DNA of 8,348 nucleotides from positions 1 to 8,348 of the forward strand of contig JAUUYI010000077.1 of assembly GCA_030590525.1 (NCBI GenBank). Direction: 5' to 3'. The position numbers and the translations under genes are program-made. Origin of the DNA: Sedimenticola sp. Its GTDB lineage: Bacteria; Pseudomonadota; Gammaproteobacteria; Chromatiales; Chromatiaceae. Shown piece after piece: positions 7,982-8,348 of the stretch (position 1 is the first letter of the stretch; each line of letters opens with the position of its first letter). Under the pieces are notes generated by a model. That model was not told where the DNA came from. It worked only from the letters and a program-made list of their open reading frames with translations, and did no database searches.

Positions 7982-8348
7982 ATGAGGCTGCCGATCATCC
8001 TGCTTATCATCCTTCTGGTGGCCACTGGATTCTACCTGTTGTTCAGCAACGACGAGCCCGTGGCACCGGTAAAAGAATCGACCACCACCCGCTTCACCCC
8101 GCCTCCGCGGCCGACCCGGTTCCGGTCCGAGCAGGCCCGGCCGCCGCCTGCACCCACCTGGAAGGGTAGCCAGACGTTTATTTTTCCAGGAGAACCGGGT
8201 ACCAGGGCGCCGGTGACCAGTAATTACCGCTTTCGCCCACAGGAGGGAGAAGAGAGGGGCGCCGGTAACAGTGGCCCGACTTACGCTTACCCCTTCGATC
8301 ACGCTCAGATCACTCCCTACGCCCCGACAGCACCCGCTACACCCCAAT
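7982..8348 (+). CDS. Unknown proline-rich protein with N-terminal membrane segment (runs off right edge)
   Basis: An open frame of 122 complete codons starts at the ATG at 7982 and has no stop before the window ends. The N-terminus MRLPIILLIILLVATGFYLL is one charged residue followed by about 18 hydrophobic residues: a signal anchor or uncleaved signal peptide. There is no lipobox Cys. From residue 23 it becomes hydrophilic and disordered-looking: SNDEPVAPV, then Pro/Arg-rich (RFTPPPRPTRFR, ARPPPAPTW), then YRFRPQEGEE and a Tyr/Pro/Ala stretch (PTYAYPFDHAQITPYAPTAP). This fits an inner-membrane protein with a periplasmic Pro-rich arm. I do not recognise the family. In-frame TAA at 7943-7945 limits upstream starts, and no other ATG, GTG or TTG precedes. 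The ribosome binding site is weak (GTGAAG). The minus-strand frame opposite lacks such organisation and is taken as a shadow. Confidence 0.72.
   Translation, partial: MRLPIILLIILLVATGFYLLFSNDEPVAPVKESTTTRFTPPPRPTRFRSEQARPPPAPTWKGSQTFIFPGEPGTRAPVTSNYRFRPQEGEERGAGNSGPTYAYPFDHAQITPYAPTAPATPQ

Noticed and set aside
7979..8347. Minus-strand 122-codon frame at the right edge
   Set aside because: It is antisense to the plus-strand frame with the membrane segment. It has no ribosome binding site visible in the window and reads as Gly/Arg-rich shadow sequence.

Overview
The window is a conserved translation-factor operon from a gammaproteobacterium, probably a non-enteric lineage. This rests on the gene order thrS-infC-rpmI-rplT-pheS-pheT-ihfA-merR-tRNA-Pro, all on the minus strand, and on the protein sequences. 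The MerR gene between ihfA and tRNA-Pro(GGG) recalls pseudomonads and many other non-enteric gammaproteobacteria. I cannot name the genus.

Right to left, in the direction of transcription: thrS (ThrRS) begins after a divergent intergenic region with a good sigma70-type promoter and a leader of about 100 nt. An 11-bp hairpin follows thrS. Then come infC (IF3, which appears to start at the rare codon AUC), rpmI (L35) and rplT (L20). A strong intrinsic terminator, probably an attenuator, lies before pheS. A 108-nt structured spacer separates pheS and pheT, the two PheRS subunits. ihfA follows pheT by 3 nt, and a small MerR-family gene overlaps the ihfA end. The shared job is translation: two aminoacyl-tRNA synthetases, an initiation factor and two 50S proteins, plus the DNA-bending protein IHF-alpha.

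Downstream of the MerR gene, tRNA-Pro(GGG) has its own near-ideal promoter with a GC-rich discriminator and ends at a textbook intrinsic terminator. At the left edge the first 17 codons of a GIY-YIG nuclease-like protein run off the window. At the right edge, divergent from thrS, is the start of an unrecognised proline-rich protein with an N-terminal membrane segment, also cut by the window.

I see no mobile element, CRISPR array, phage gene or new defence system. The most notable points are non-coding or start-site features: the infC AUC start, the rplT-pheS terminator without a visible Phe-rich leader peptide, nested and pseudoknot-capable complementarity before pheT, and the unknown right-edge gene.
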